Assembly (NCBI GenBank): GCA_963576565.1
Contig: OY755042.1
Coordinates: forward strand, 18,141,272 to 18,205,271
From: Aspidapion aeneum
Taxonomy: Eukaryota; Arthropoda; Insecta; Coleoptera; Brentidae
DNA: 64,000 bases
Direction: 5' to 3'
The translations under genes and the position numbers were made by a program. Below, one piece after another: positions 55,331 through 64,000 of this stretch (position 1 is the stretch's first letter; each line of letters starts with the position of its first letter). Under the pieces are notes generated by a model, which saw nothing but the letters and a program-made list of their open reading frames with translations, ran no database searches and was not told the DNA's origin.

Positions 55331-55719
55331 AAGTCCCTATTTCGGTGTACAGGTTAGGCACTGGCGTATATATGGGGGGGGCCTGGGGGGCCCGGGCCCC
55401 CCGAAGATTTTTTCAGATATTTTCGACATATTTCATGAATAAAAACATAAAATAGCATAAAATACGCCTTCATGGGGTCTCGGGCCCGCACCCCCTCAAA
55501 ACTGCCTCGGGCCCACCCCGAAACTTTTTTCTATATACGCCACTGAGGTTAGGTATACCAGGAAATACTTGGGAAGTACTGGGAAATATACTAGGAAATA
55601 CCGGGAAGTGCTCGAGAAATACTAATACTACTACTATAATACTGGCAATTACCAGGAAATACCGTAGGCATTTCTTTTGGTGTACAAACATCGGCGATCG
55701 AACCACCCCGAGCGGTGGC
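55331..55719. repeat. GGGAAATAC-repeat MITE, copy 2, split by a hAT MITE
   Basis: GGTGTACAGGTTAGG before 55359 and AGGTTAGG..TACCAGGAAATAC after 55545 are the two parts. It ends at GTACAAACATCGGCGATCG. It is interrupted cleanly by the next element. Confidence 0.75.
55359..55545. mobile_element. hAT-type MITE, 187 bp, TIR CAGTGGCGTATATA
   Basis: CACTGGCGTATATA at the left, TATATACGCCACTG at the right, AGGTTAGG duplicated (55351-55358, 55546-55553). The uninterrupted site is visible in the sister repeat at 37752. Same family as 7343-7492. Confidence 0.93.
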
Positions 55720-55925
55720 TCGGTATTTCATTTTGGTGTACATGTTTGGGGAAATACCAGGAAATACTTGAAAAATACTGGGAAATATACTAGGAAATAC
55801 GGGGAATTGCTTGGGAAATACTAGGAAATACCATTGAAATTTAAGGAAATACTGGGAAATACCGTAGGTATTATACGTAGGTATTTCCTTTTGGTGTACA
55901 GAAATCGGCGATCGAGCCACCCCTC
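55720..55925. repeat. GGGAAATAC-repeat MITE, copy 3
   Basis: GGTGGCTCGGTATTTC..GGTGTACATG, an array of GGAAATAC words, then GGTGTACAGAAATCGGCGATC and GAGCCACCCC. The terminal GGTGGCTCG/CGAGCCACC pair is a short TIR. Confidence 0.75.
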
Positions 55926-56297
55926 GCAGTTAGTTCTACGAAAAGGTATTTCGAACAGCTCACGGTTTTTTATATTTATATTGTTTTGTGGTCTAAACTG
56001 TATTTTCTGGTAAACCTCTGGACACAATGCCAGACCCTTCATTATTTTAAAAATCATCAAAAGATTGGACATTGTTTTCCGGTCCTTGAGCGAAATGATT
56101 TTGTATTGTTGCATAATGAACCTGTAGTCTCTATCAATTATAGGTGTTCTAGTTTTGTAGCCAATATATCTTAGAAATTTGTGTTTGACAAATTCTAGTC
56201 TTTTGACATAAACGTCATAACATGGGTCCCACACGACCGATGCAAAGGACAGCTGACTATACACATATGCGTAATAAACATTGAGAATAGGTCTAAC
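55926..56297 (-). pseudogene. CR1/Jockey-type RT fossil, C-terminal half
   Basis: The minus strand reads LVRPILNVYYAYVYSQLSFA then SVVWDPCYDVYVKRLEFVKH, KFLRYIGYK and, further on, IPFRRTNCEGWLD. This is the thumb/connector block (Y..L.RS.LEYAS.VW.P....I..LE..Q.KFLRY) and the tail of a Jockey/CR1 RT protein. It continues 56908-57247, from which it is separated by a 610-bp insertion. The last C-terminal frame runs out at about 55930 next to a MITE. Confidence 0.85.
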
Positions 56298-56907
56298 CAA
56301 GGCCAACACAAAAATAGAGGCCACGACCCTGAAAAAATCAGCTGTTCTCCCGGGGCTGAATTTTACATTGGGTCTTATGGGAGGTCAGACGTTTTTTTAT
56401 GATATTTTCAAAATGGCACTACAGATTTCCGCAAAATTTCAGTGAAATATTCTCAGACACCATCCCGATATTTCACCAAAGGTTTGTAAGGAAGCAACAT
56501 GATTAAAAGGTTAAAATCTTCAAGATTTAGCATTCCTTATTTTGAATTCAAATTACCCGCCATGTACCACATGCCAACTGTTATATTTGACATGTATTTG
56601 ACTTTGTCATATGTGCTTGTCACATTCGCTTCTGCTTTAAACTTAATTTTTGTGTGAGCTAATGAAGCGGCTATGAAAAATTAGGGCTTACTATACATTT
56701 AAAAAAAATTGTTCTGCCAGAATAAAGTAAAAACAATCTCAAAAACGGCTTTATTTAAAAAAAAATCAAATATCCATGAACCGTCATTCCAACTTCAATA
56801 TTTTAAAGACAATCAGCTGTGTCGTAACGTGACCATCAAAAAAAAATCAGCCCCGGATGTGACGTCAACAAAGTGGAGGATCGTGGCCCGTCCATTTTGA
56901 TAGCCCT
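56298..56907. mobile_element. hAT-like insertion in the RT fossil, about 610 bp
   Basis: GGTCTAAC is present on both sides (56290-56297, 56908-56915). The ends are CAAGGCCAACACAAAAATAG and, on the other strand, AGGGCTATCAAAATGG, with GGCCACGA.CCT shared subterminally. The RT text rejoins in frame when it is skipped. No transposase; a 63-codon frame inside is not recognised. Confidence 0.75.
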
Positions 56908-57250
56908 GGTCTAACATCATGAAAATTAGTACATACGCGTTTAATAAACCGAGCATCCAATTGGATTTGTTTAAAACATTATCAATGTGCGAGTTAAATT
57001 GCAGTTTGCGATCGAAAATGACACCCAAGTGTCGCACATCAAAGACGGACTTCAAGTTATGATTCTCTATAAATACCATCAATAAATACACATGCTTTAT
57101 CGGATTTTTGTTTCTGGTATAAGATATTGTAACGCACTTCCCCAAATTAAGAGATAGATCTTTTCTCTGACAATAGGCTTCCAACCGATTCAAATCCTCT
57201 TGACTAAGAAATTTTTTGTATCCCTTTACATCATCGGCGTACACCAAAAA
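56908..57250 (-). pseudogene. CR1/Jockey-type RT fossil, palm part
   Basis: The minus strand from 57247 reads MVYADDVKGYKKF..LSLNLGKCVTISYTRNKNPI then VRHLGVIFDRKLQFNSHIDN. These are the YADD catalytic motif and the LN..KC..ISYTR...P and DLGV.FD..L.F..HI blocks of CR1/Jockey reverse transcriptases. The start of the palm is lost at about 57250. Confidence 0.88.
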
Positions 57251-57606
57251 TTTGCAGTGTTTATATTTTAATTTTAGGTTTAAGCGATTTAGAACTACAT
57301 CTTACTTTTACTTTTATTTTTGTAAAAAAAGGAGCAAAATTGAATCTCTATTTGTGTCAAAACGGGTTGTGTAATGTAGAATCAATATTTTTGTAAGACA
57401 AGTTGTATTTATTAAAATACTAACCAAGATTATACTTATTCAAAAAATTGTATTAAAACATATATTAATAATAATAAAATGTTGTGTTTACAAAACTTCT
57501 AAAGGATTATAGCGACCTAGTCATCGCTGTTGAATTTTGCGCCCATTTTTTTCAAGGACAAAATAAAATACAACTTTTAGTGATGGCGCCAAAAAAAAAA
57601 ATTGTT

Positions 57607-58003
57607 TTGGGGCAAAATAGGGTACAGGTTCCTAGGTATAACAAGGTATCCCGTTTTGCTCCTATGAAAAAACCCCGTTTTGTCTCAAACAGTTAAATTC
57701 AAACAAAAATCATACTCAGTGTAAATTTACGGGCAACGCGTTTAATGATGAATAAAACATAAAACCACTATAAACAACATTTTGAAAAATCTTTAGAAAT
57801 TGTACTAACCGTCACAAAATGCGCAAGCTTTTTTTTACAATAAACAGCGCACAACATCACATATTGAGCAAAAACCAACTTGAGCTCAACCGACCGGCAC
57901 CAATCATATTGTAGAAAGTTGAACCAGTCATGAGGATAAAACATCTGATTTTATTCTTGCGCAGTTTACATAAAACATACCCCCGTACCCCATTTTGCTC
58001 CCC
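57607..58003. repeat. Possible TIR pair GGGGCAAAATAGGGTAC
   Basis: GGGGCAAAATAGGGTACAGG at 57610 faces GTACCCCATTTTGCTCCCC at 57985. A related CGTTTTGCTCC word lies at 57650. Edges and duplication are not defined. Confidence 0.4.
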
Positions 58004-59639
58004 TTTTAATTACTGATGAACAATATGTTTTTCTTTTATCAGTGGCGTTCGTGCGGAAATTGATTTTGGTATTTGAAATAAACTGTTTTTTCTCGTAAAT
58101 GGTTAGGGAGATGCAAATGAGTGATTTTAATTTTTTATACAAAAACGGTACGTCAAACGTAAAACAATTAAGTGGCGACATTTGTTAGGCAAACAATCAG
58201 ATTGTTAAAAAAGTTAATTAAAAAAACAGAGGCACATCATTATTTTCTTTAAAAATACCAAGAACAATTCCCAGAGCAACGCCAAAGTTTGAAATAAAAA
58301 AACATGTTGTACATCAAAAAATGCTCATTGATTAATAGAAAGTGTGTACCCAAACTCACAAAATTATCTAAAGTTTTATCAGCGACTTTTAAATTAATTA
58401 ACACCTTGTACCTCAAAAGTTAACATAATGGAAAGGAAAGTTACATAAAGTTTTTTCCTCAAAATGAACCTAAGAGTTACCTTTTTCATTCTTAGCATGT
58501 TATTCAATGACAACCTGTATATTTCATTACATAAAATAATTGAAAAGTATATTGGAAAAAAATTTCCTAAGCAAAGAAAATGATACCTTCCACGTTAGTA
58601 TCTCTTTCTTAATAAAAAAAAGCTAGCTGTTTTTATAGCATTTTCCGATGTTGGTTTTCAGTTAAATAAAAATGGTTTAATTTAAAAATATATTTTTCTA
58701 AAAGATTGAACCAAACGTGTAGTTGAATCAGGGTGGTATTTACTTGTATTAATAAGTACAAATACTAGGTACTTTGATCTAATCTCCAAGAGCTCGCCAA
58801 CCGACGCCGACGCACGATCGTAATCTATAACTAAGGGGATATCCCAAAGGAATAAAACCACTAGGAGGTTTAAGGTAAACTTTATTCTGCTACCACCTTC
58901 TGCACAAGCGGATGGTTTAGGTGTGGTGGCTTTTTTCGGTCCGGGGGAGCGTAGCGGATTCATTTCTTCATGACAAAGATGGTGTACTTAAGTTCATACA
59001 TAAATATTATTATTAAATTATATCGGTTGTAAGGGGTTGACATATACAAATAATGAGTCATTAAATGAATTATACTTTTAGTAGTAGTTTAGTTTTATAT
59101 AACGTGGTAAAATGCACATCTTATTTTTAAATCAGTTAAGAGTTCAATTTCAAGTTCCTATGTTAATTATTTGGATACAAATATTTCGCAAAACTTTAAT
59201 ATATTATGCGCAAAGGCAGTGGATAAAAAAAAAAAAATTTCCGAGGGAATATTTTTTAGATTCCCAATGAATATTTACATACTAACACACTCACAAAAAA
59301 ACAAATTTCTCCTTCAAACCCTGGTTTTTCAAAATAGTTCCTAGTATGCAAGCGTCGTTTCCTCGTTGGATGGCGATGCTGATCCTCTGGGTGACAAAGC
59401 TTTTAACTCTCTTTGATGATGAATGATGAAAAAAGCATTTATTTCTGAACCAAGAAAATGTACAATTTCATGGAGGCTCCTCCTCTACTACTAAATTATA
59501 ATCTTAAAAACTATATTTATTACAATATTCGAAAATCGCAGTTTCACTATATTTATTCTTCATAAAAACCCTTTTTTACCGGAAAGGAAAACGTAATCAC
59601 AGTGTCTACAATAAACATTTTTAAAAAAGTAAATATATA
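58004..59639. other. AT-rich spacer with one unassigned frame
   Basis: Minus-strand 58682-58963 is open for 93 codons (NPLRSPGPKKATTPKPSA, then SRIKFTLNLLVVLFLW). Its base composition is element-like, but I do not recognise it. The GTAGCAGAATAAAGTTTA word could be part of an LTR; no partner LTR is in the window. Confidence 0.3.
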
Positions 59640-60260
59640 AAAAAATTATTATATGTTAAACAGATGTTTCTTTAACAGACATTTAAATTTTTTTGAGTCA
59701 TTGTTATTTATATAAGCTGGTAGATTGTTGTATATTTTTACCCCTTTATATAAAATTGAGGACGAAAAAAGCTTTGTGTGTACCTGTGGAAGTGTTAGGT
59801 GGTTGGCGGTTTTAGTGAGGTAGTTGTGTACTTCAGATCTATTCGAGAAGCTGATGTTAGAGTGTTTTGTACCATGCTTCACATTGTGAATAAAAGTAGA
59901 TAAAAGTAGATGCCTGAAGTAGATAAATGTGGCTTAATGACATGATATTATAGTTTTTATAAAAATATTTGGTTGGATATCTATGGTGTAGAGAGTAAAT
60001 GTTTTTCAGTGCCCTATTTTGTAGTGTTTTGATTGGTTTGATATATTTTTCACATGGAGAGAACCACACTAACAGTAAATATTGAATGTGAGAATGTACA
60101 AGAATATAATATACAGATCTTAAAAATTGTGTGGGTAAAGTGTTGCTAAGTCTTTTTAATATACCTATTGGAGCTCGTATTTTCTTTTTCAAATTGTCAA
60201 GATGAACAGACCAAGAAAGTGGTTGATGGTGTTTTGTGGCATATTTCTGGTATTCATTTT
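59640..60260 (-). pseudogene. CR1/Jockey-type non-LTR fossil, C-terminal third
   Basis: On the minus strand, from about 60255: HHQPLSWSVHLDNLKKKIRA then PIGILKRLSNTLPTQFLRSV and YYILVHSHIQYLLLVW. After a frameshift at about 59870 come VHTKLFSSSILYKGVKIYNN and LPAYIN with FKCLLKKHLF. The order (W..H......K..K..G.L.RL.N.LP, Y..LVHSHI.Y....W, YNNLP..I, FK..LK..L) is that of Jockey/CR1 RT C-termini. It differs from the fossil at 55926-57250. Confidence 0.85.
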
Positions 60261-60350
60261 TTCGTCACCGCAAGGACCGAACGTCTCAACATTGAATAGG
60301 ACAAATTTAAATCGATCTTATAGTATTTACTAAACATTTTTTAAATTGTA

Positions 60351-61497
60351 CCGGGTGGGCAAAAAAAAACGGACAATTTTTTTGCATTATAACTTTTGAA
60401 TTATACCATCGATTTTAATGGGACAAATTGCACTTCGCAGAGAATTAATCAGAGTTTTGACTAGATGTAAGTTTTTGTCCGCCATCTTAAAATCCAAGAT
60501 GGCGGACGAATTAAAATAGAGCAATTCAAAGATGCTTGTTTATTCTTGTGTTGTAAACATGTTTTAATTATTTTTTTAAATCAGTCAAAAAGCTGCATTT
60601 TTGCCACGCATAACAAGGTACGAATCAGCAAAATCGGTTTGGTTCAACCATTGCTTTGAATATTATACGATTGCCTTGCCAATCATCTCTGCATCTATTT
60701 CCTTATAAATTCATTACTACTGAACCGATTTTGATGAAATAAAAAACATCCTGGTGAGAATTGAATGCTTTCTAAAGATTATGATCAAAATTTATCGCCA
60801 TCTGAATGGTTAAGATGGCGGACAGAATCATACTTGATTCTTCAAAATGGCATGTTTATTCTTATTTTCTGAAAATGTTTTAGTTTTTTTTTAATATATA
60901 GACAAGCACTACTTTTCCCCCGCAGAACGAGGTACAAATTAGTAAAATCGGTGTGTTGGTTCTCAAAAAACCTAGTTTTGTTTCGGCCATTGTTTTAGAG
61001 TTTATAGAATTGTATTGCTAATTCTGTCTGCATTAATTTCCTTATAAACTGACTATTAGTAAACCGATCTTAGTGAAATAAAAAAAATTGTAGTGAAAAT
61101 TGATTGTTCTTTAAAGATTATAATCGAAATTTGCCGCTATCTTAAAAGTTAAGACGTCGGAGAGAATCATAGTTGACCCTTCAAAGAGGCACATTGATTC
61201 TTATTTTTGAAAAATGTTTTGGTTTTTTTTTAATTTGTAGAAAAGTACTACTTTTTTCACGCATTACGAAGTACAAATTAATAACATCGGTGTAGTGGTA
61301 GTGGGTACACAAGAATAAACGAGCATCTTTGAATGGTACATTTTAATTTCGTCCGCCATCTTGGATTTTGAGACGGCGGACACAAGAATCTATTTAGTCA
61401 AAACTCTGATTAGTTCTCTGCCAAGTGCAGTTTGTCCCATTAAAATCGATTGTATAGTATAGAAAAAAAATTGTCCGGTTTTTTTTGGTCCACCCGG
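60351..61497. mobile_element. 1147-bp TA-flanked TIR element with internal repeats
   Basis: Left CCGGGTGGGCAAAAAAAAAC after TA; right GGTCCACCCGG before TA (61498-61499). Inverted similarity extends about 190 bp inwards (GTCCGCCATCTT, CAAGATGGCGGAC). Three diverged direct units of about 300 bp each contain AAGATGGCGGA-like and GTACAAATTA.TAA.ATCGGTGT words. The TA site and ends suggest Tc1/mariner. No transposase frame. Confidence 0.75.
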
Positions 61498-62270
61498 TAT
61501 ATCTTGACCCTCTAAAGTAGCTTTGCCAGCTTTTTTAGAAGTTTTGGATTTGTTGTAAAACTCCGCTAACGTATCTCTGCAAGTGGCATCCCACAAAAGA
61601 CTTTACCCGCTTGCCACGGGACCAAAGATATCCCATCGACCCTCCCTTCATCCCTCCTATAAATACCAGGCGGTTCGAGCTAGGAAGGAATTACAGCCAA
61701 TCCGAAAGATCCTCTTATAATTTGATTTGTTCTAGCTGTGCCGAGAAAACCCGCATGCCCGTTTTCGGCAGCAGAGAGCGTGAAGGCCATAACTACACTG
61801 TTTTGCCGCAGGACCAGACATGTTGGTCGCACACAGGTCAACCCACCCATAAAGAGATGGACATCCGGAACTATGAGTCAACTTACAGGTTCCTAAGTGA
61901 GAAAGCTCTAAGCCACGCATTGTCTTCGTCCTCCTGTAGAGCCTGCAGCCGAGCCTTACATATGAGGTCTTCTGACTTCAACAAAATTATCTCAAAGAAA
62001 ACTTGACAAACAAAGGATATATCAGAAAGCTCGGTCAGATGCTGAAAATTTGTAACCGGTTCCAAATATTGAATAACTTGAGTATAACAAATATATAATA
62101 GGAGTAGAAGTAAAGGCAGTAAATTTTAAGAACTTTTTACCGAACCTGAAACTGAACTCAAAAGCTGAAATACATAAAGTTGAGGAGTCTCTGATTCCTA
62201 AGCCCCCTAGCCTAATTGACAAATTACAATGTCTCCAAGCATTAAAAATTTCGCTCACCTCACCTCACAG
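61498..62270 (-). pseudogene. Non-LTR retrotransposon fossil, C-terminal region
   Basis: Minus-strand pieces in shifted frames, from the high coordinate down: LGGLGIRDSSTLCISAFEFS; KARLQALQEDEDNAWLRAFS; GLHALCCRKRACGFSRH; then WDATCRDTLAEFYNKSK. The order GGLGIR, RLQA....AWL.A, GLH...C....GR..RH, WDATC.DTLA is a known C-terminal series in a group of non-LTR elements. Multiple frameshifts separate the pieces. It ends at the right edge of the TIR element. Confidence 0.75.
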
Positions 62271-63233
62271 TCCGCCAAGAATAAACGTCCTGAAATTTCG
62301 CAATGGCGCTTTATGATAAAATTTAATGACTTGTAATAAGAAATTCGATTTTTGGACATTTTAGCTTTTTTAAAAAGCACGAAACTTTATCCTCCCTCTT
62401 AAGAAGGCTTAAAAGTGAAAAGACACGGATATTAAATTTGTAACATAATATTATCTTTATTAAGTTTTAAGCAAGGGGAAAGGTGGAAAGAAAAAGTTGT
62501 TAAAACGGAGATAATATCAAAGGAATCAGAAAGCCGTGTAAACTGGGTAAAAAAATTAAAATATATACTGACCAAATCCGCCATGCTGCTGATTAAAAGG
62601 AAAGAGAAAGTTTGACACATCCGGCCAGGGAAAAAAAACATGCATGTATGTGAAAAGCTTTCTTCTTTCTTCAGAATCTTCTCATACCAAAAAACCAGTC
62701 TCTCGGATCGAGGTCAGTGTATAATATGTAGGTAAAACCGTAGACAAATTACGACAAAAAAAGACATCCACGGCTAACAAAAAAGGGAGACACTATTAGA
62801 TGTTTTAATTTCATTTGTTTAAAACCGCTAAACAGAAAAACTTTTGTTAAGTAGCTCACGGAGCTCACCTAAATACAAATTACAGTTTTTTTATGTTTTG
62901 AGAGTATACGCACAAATTGACCTCTTATAATTATTTGTAAGAAGATTCAAGCAAACGCTAACTTCACAGAATGTATTAGGTATAGTTATCGATTGACAAT
63001 TGTCACATAAAACTGCCATAAAAAAGGCAAGCGCTACTTAACAAGTATTATTTTTTTGAAAACCAATATAATAATATTTTTAAGATGTATAGTCGCATTT
63101 TTTTAGCCTGCTTAATTTTTCTTTACACAAAAATTAAAATTCGAAGAACAAAATGCATTCGTTTCAGTATCAAAAGTAATCCGCTAACCTACACCCATTT
63201 GTTTACATCCCATTACTTTCCAAGTCCTCAGTT
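62271..63233. other. AT-rich spacer
   Basis: Nothing recognised. Confidence 0.4.
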
Positions 63234-63273
63234 TACCCTTGATACTAAACGTGATCGTTTAGTATCAAGGGTA
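63234..63273. repeat. Perfect hairpin, 18-bp arms, 4-nt loop
   Basis: TACCCTTGATACTAAACG, loop TGAT, CGTTTAGTATCAAGGGTA. Confidence 0.95.
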
Positions 63274-63564
63274 TCAGTTTGCGCTAAAAAAAACAGCTAA
63301 AAAAAATAACGACTAAATACGTCTAAAGAATATTATTTTATAAGGATATACTAAAAAACACTTACAAGATGGCCTTGTTTTCCAAATAAATCCAAAAATA
63401 TTAGTTTTTCATTAAAGATTTTGTTTACAAAAATCAGCTGGACCACCAGTGACGTAAAAACTTGAAATATATACATTTATAAGATCCATAGACCGGTCTA
63501 TTCTAGGGACCTTGATAACGCTACAACGTAACGGCATTATAAAGGGTGGGAGTTAACAAAATTT
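63274..63564. other. AT-rich spacer
   Basis: Nothing recognised. Confidence 0.4.
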
Positions 63565-64000
63565 TATATAGGAATACAACTTAACGACCGATTTATCATA
63601 TACACACTACAGTGTGCTGATGACCAAGTAAGTTTAGCTACTGTTAAAAAACCCATAGAGTCTATGATGAGAAAGTTAACGGAAGAATACCAAAAGTGGG
63701 GGTTATCAGTGAACATGGATAAGACAGTACTTATGTCTTGGAAACGAATTAAGTGAGTTAGAACTGGACGATAGACAAACAACATCTCCATGCAATTAGT
63801 ATGTATACTTGTGTGTCACATTTGATAAGACAGATACAGACTATACGAAACAGGAAAAAAGAATAGTAAAAGCAAAAAGGTTATTGAATGTCTTAGCAAC
63901 ATTTTCTGGAACAGAGACTTGTCGTGTAACGAAAAAATACAAAACAAAAATGGAAAGTATTAAAATGGATGCAATAAGAAAATCAGTGAGAATGTCTGGA
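63565..64000 (+). pseudogene. Non-LTR reverse transcriptase fragment, second copy, cut by window end
   Basis: Reads IQLNDRFIIYTLQCADDQVS then MMRKLTEEYQKWGLSVNMDK and TVLMSWKR, later ETCRVTKKYKTKMES and RKSVRMSG at the window end. It matches 3-162 plus 1131-1480 but lacks the 968-bp TIR insertion, so it shows the empty site. The catalytic FADD has become CADD, and there are frameshifts; it is dead. It continues beyond 64000. Confidence 0.8.

Noticed and set aside
58682..58963. 93-codon minus-strand frame
   Set aside because: No family motif, no exon structure or start context; possibly part of an LTR or other element, left unassigned.
1..64000. CRISPR array, bacterial operon, rRNA or integrated virus
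   Set aside because: No regularly spaced identical repeats with unique spacers, no packed co-directional genes, no rRNA-like text, and no viral structural proteins; BEL/Pao here has no env.

Overview
This is a window of AT-rich, repeat-dominated nuclear DNA from an animal, most likely an insect. That reading rests on the transposon types (BEL/Pao, Penelope-like, CR1/Jockey/RTE-type non-LTR elements, piggyBac-, hAT- and mariner-type ends) and on the absence of any operon-like gene packing. A beetle or other arthropod is a guess; nothing here fixes the order. I recognise no ordinary host gene. The only long intact reading frame is the 1770-residue Gag-Pol polyprotein of a BEL/Pao LTR retrotransposon on the minus strand (15520-20832), flanked by two near-identical LTRs and a 6-bp target duplication. 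All other protein-like signals are broken transposon fossils.

Layout. 1-1611: non-LTR reverse transcriptase piece (sister copy at 63565-64000) split by a 968-bp terminal-inverted-repeat (TIR) element. 1930-2430: tandem repeat. 3084-3361: hAT MITE carrying a 31-G run. 4075-9844: TTAA-flanked piggyBac-like TIR pair enclosing many smaller insertions, an inverted duplication and a Penelope GIY-YIG fragment. 10696-11090: probable Crypton-type recombinase fossil. 13369-22032: nest of insertions with the BEL/Pao element as the innermost layer. 23271-23454: pogo-type MITE. 23624-24431: tandem repeat with a 497-bp period that contains two hammerhead ribozyme motifs. 24980-29389: MITEs, dispersed repeats and a non-LTR fragment. 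29390-32358: palindromic composite with a perfect 76-bp palindrome and a nested 1200-bp TIR element. 33570-38000: hairpin-ended elements and a hAT transposase fossil split by later insertions. 38000-50000: low-complexity AT-rich DNA, degenerate minisatellites, a second hAT MITE and a GC-rich MITE. 50263-51390: second copy of the hairpin-ended element with an (ACAG)n microsatellite. 54880-57250: tandem MITE dimer, more MITEs and a CR1/Jockey RT fossil interrupted by a hAT-like insertion. 59640-62270: two further non-LTR fossils separated by a 1.15-kb TIR element.

The most noteworthy object is the pair of hammerhead ribozymes. The first copy has every conserved core residue, three closed stems and a GUC cleavage site. 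Cleavage at the two sites would release a 497-nt unit, the architecture of ribozyme-bearing satellite or retrozyme-like repeats. The other strong signals are the multi-layer insertion stratigraphy and several TIR families with consistent target duplications that can be read directly. All coordinates of repeat edges are by eye; families were defined only from copies inside this window.
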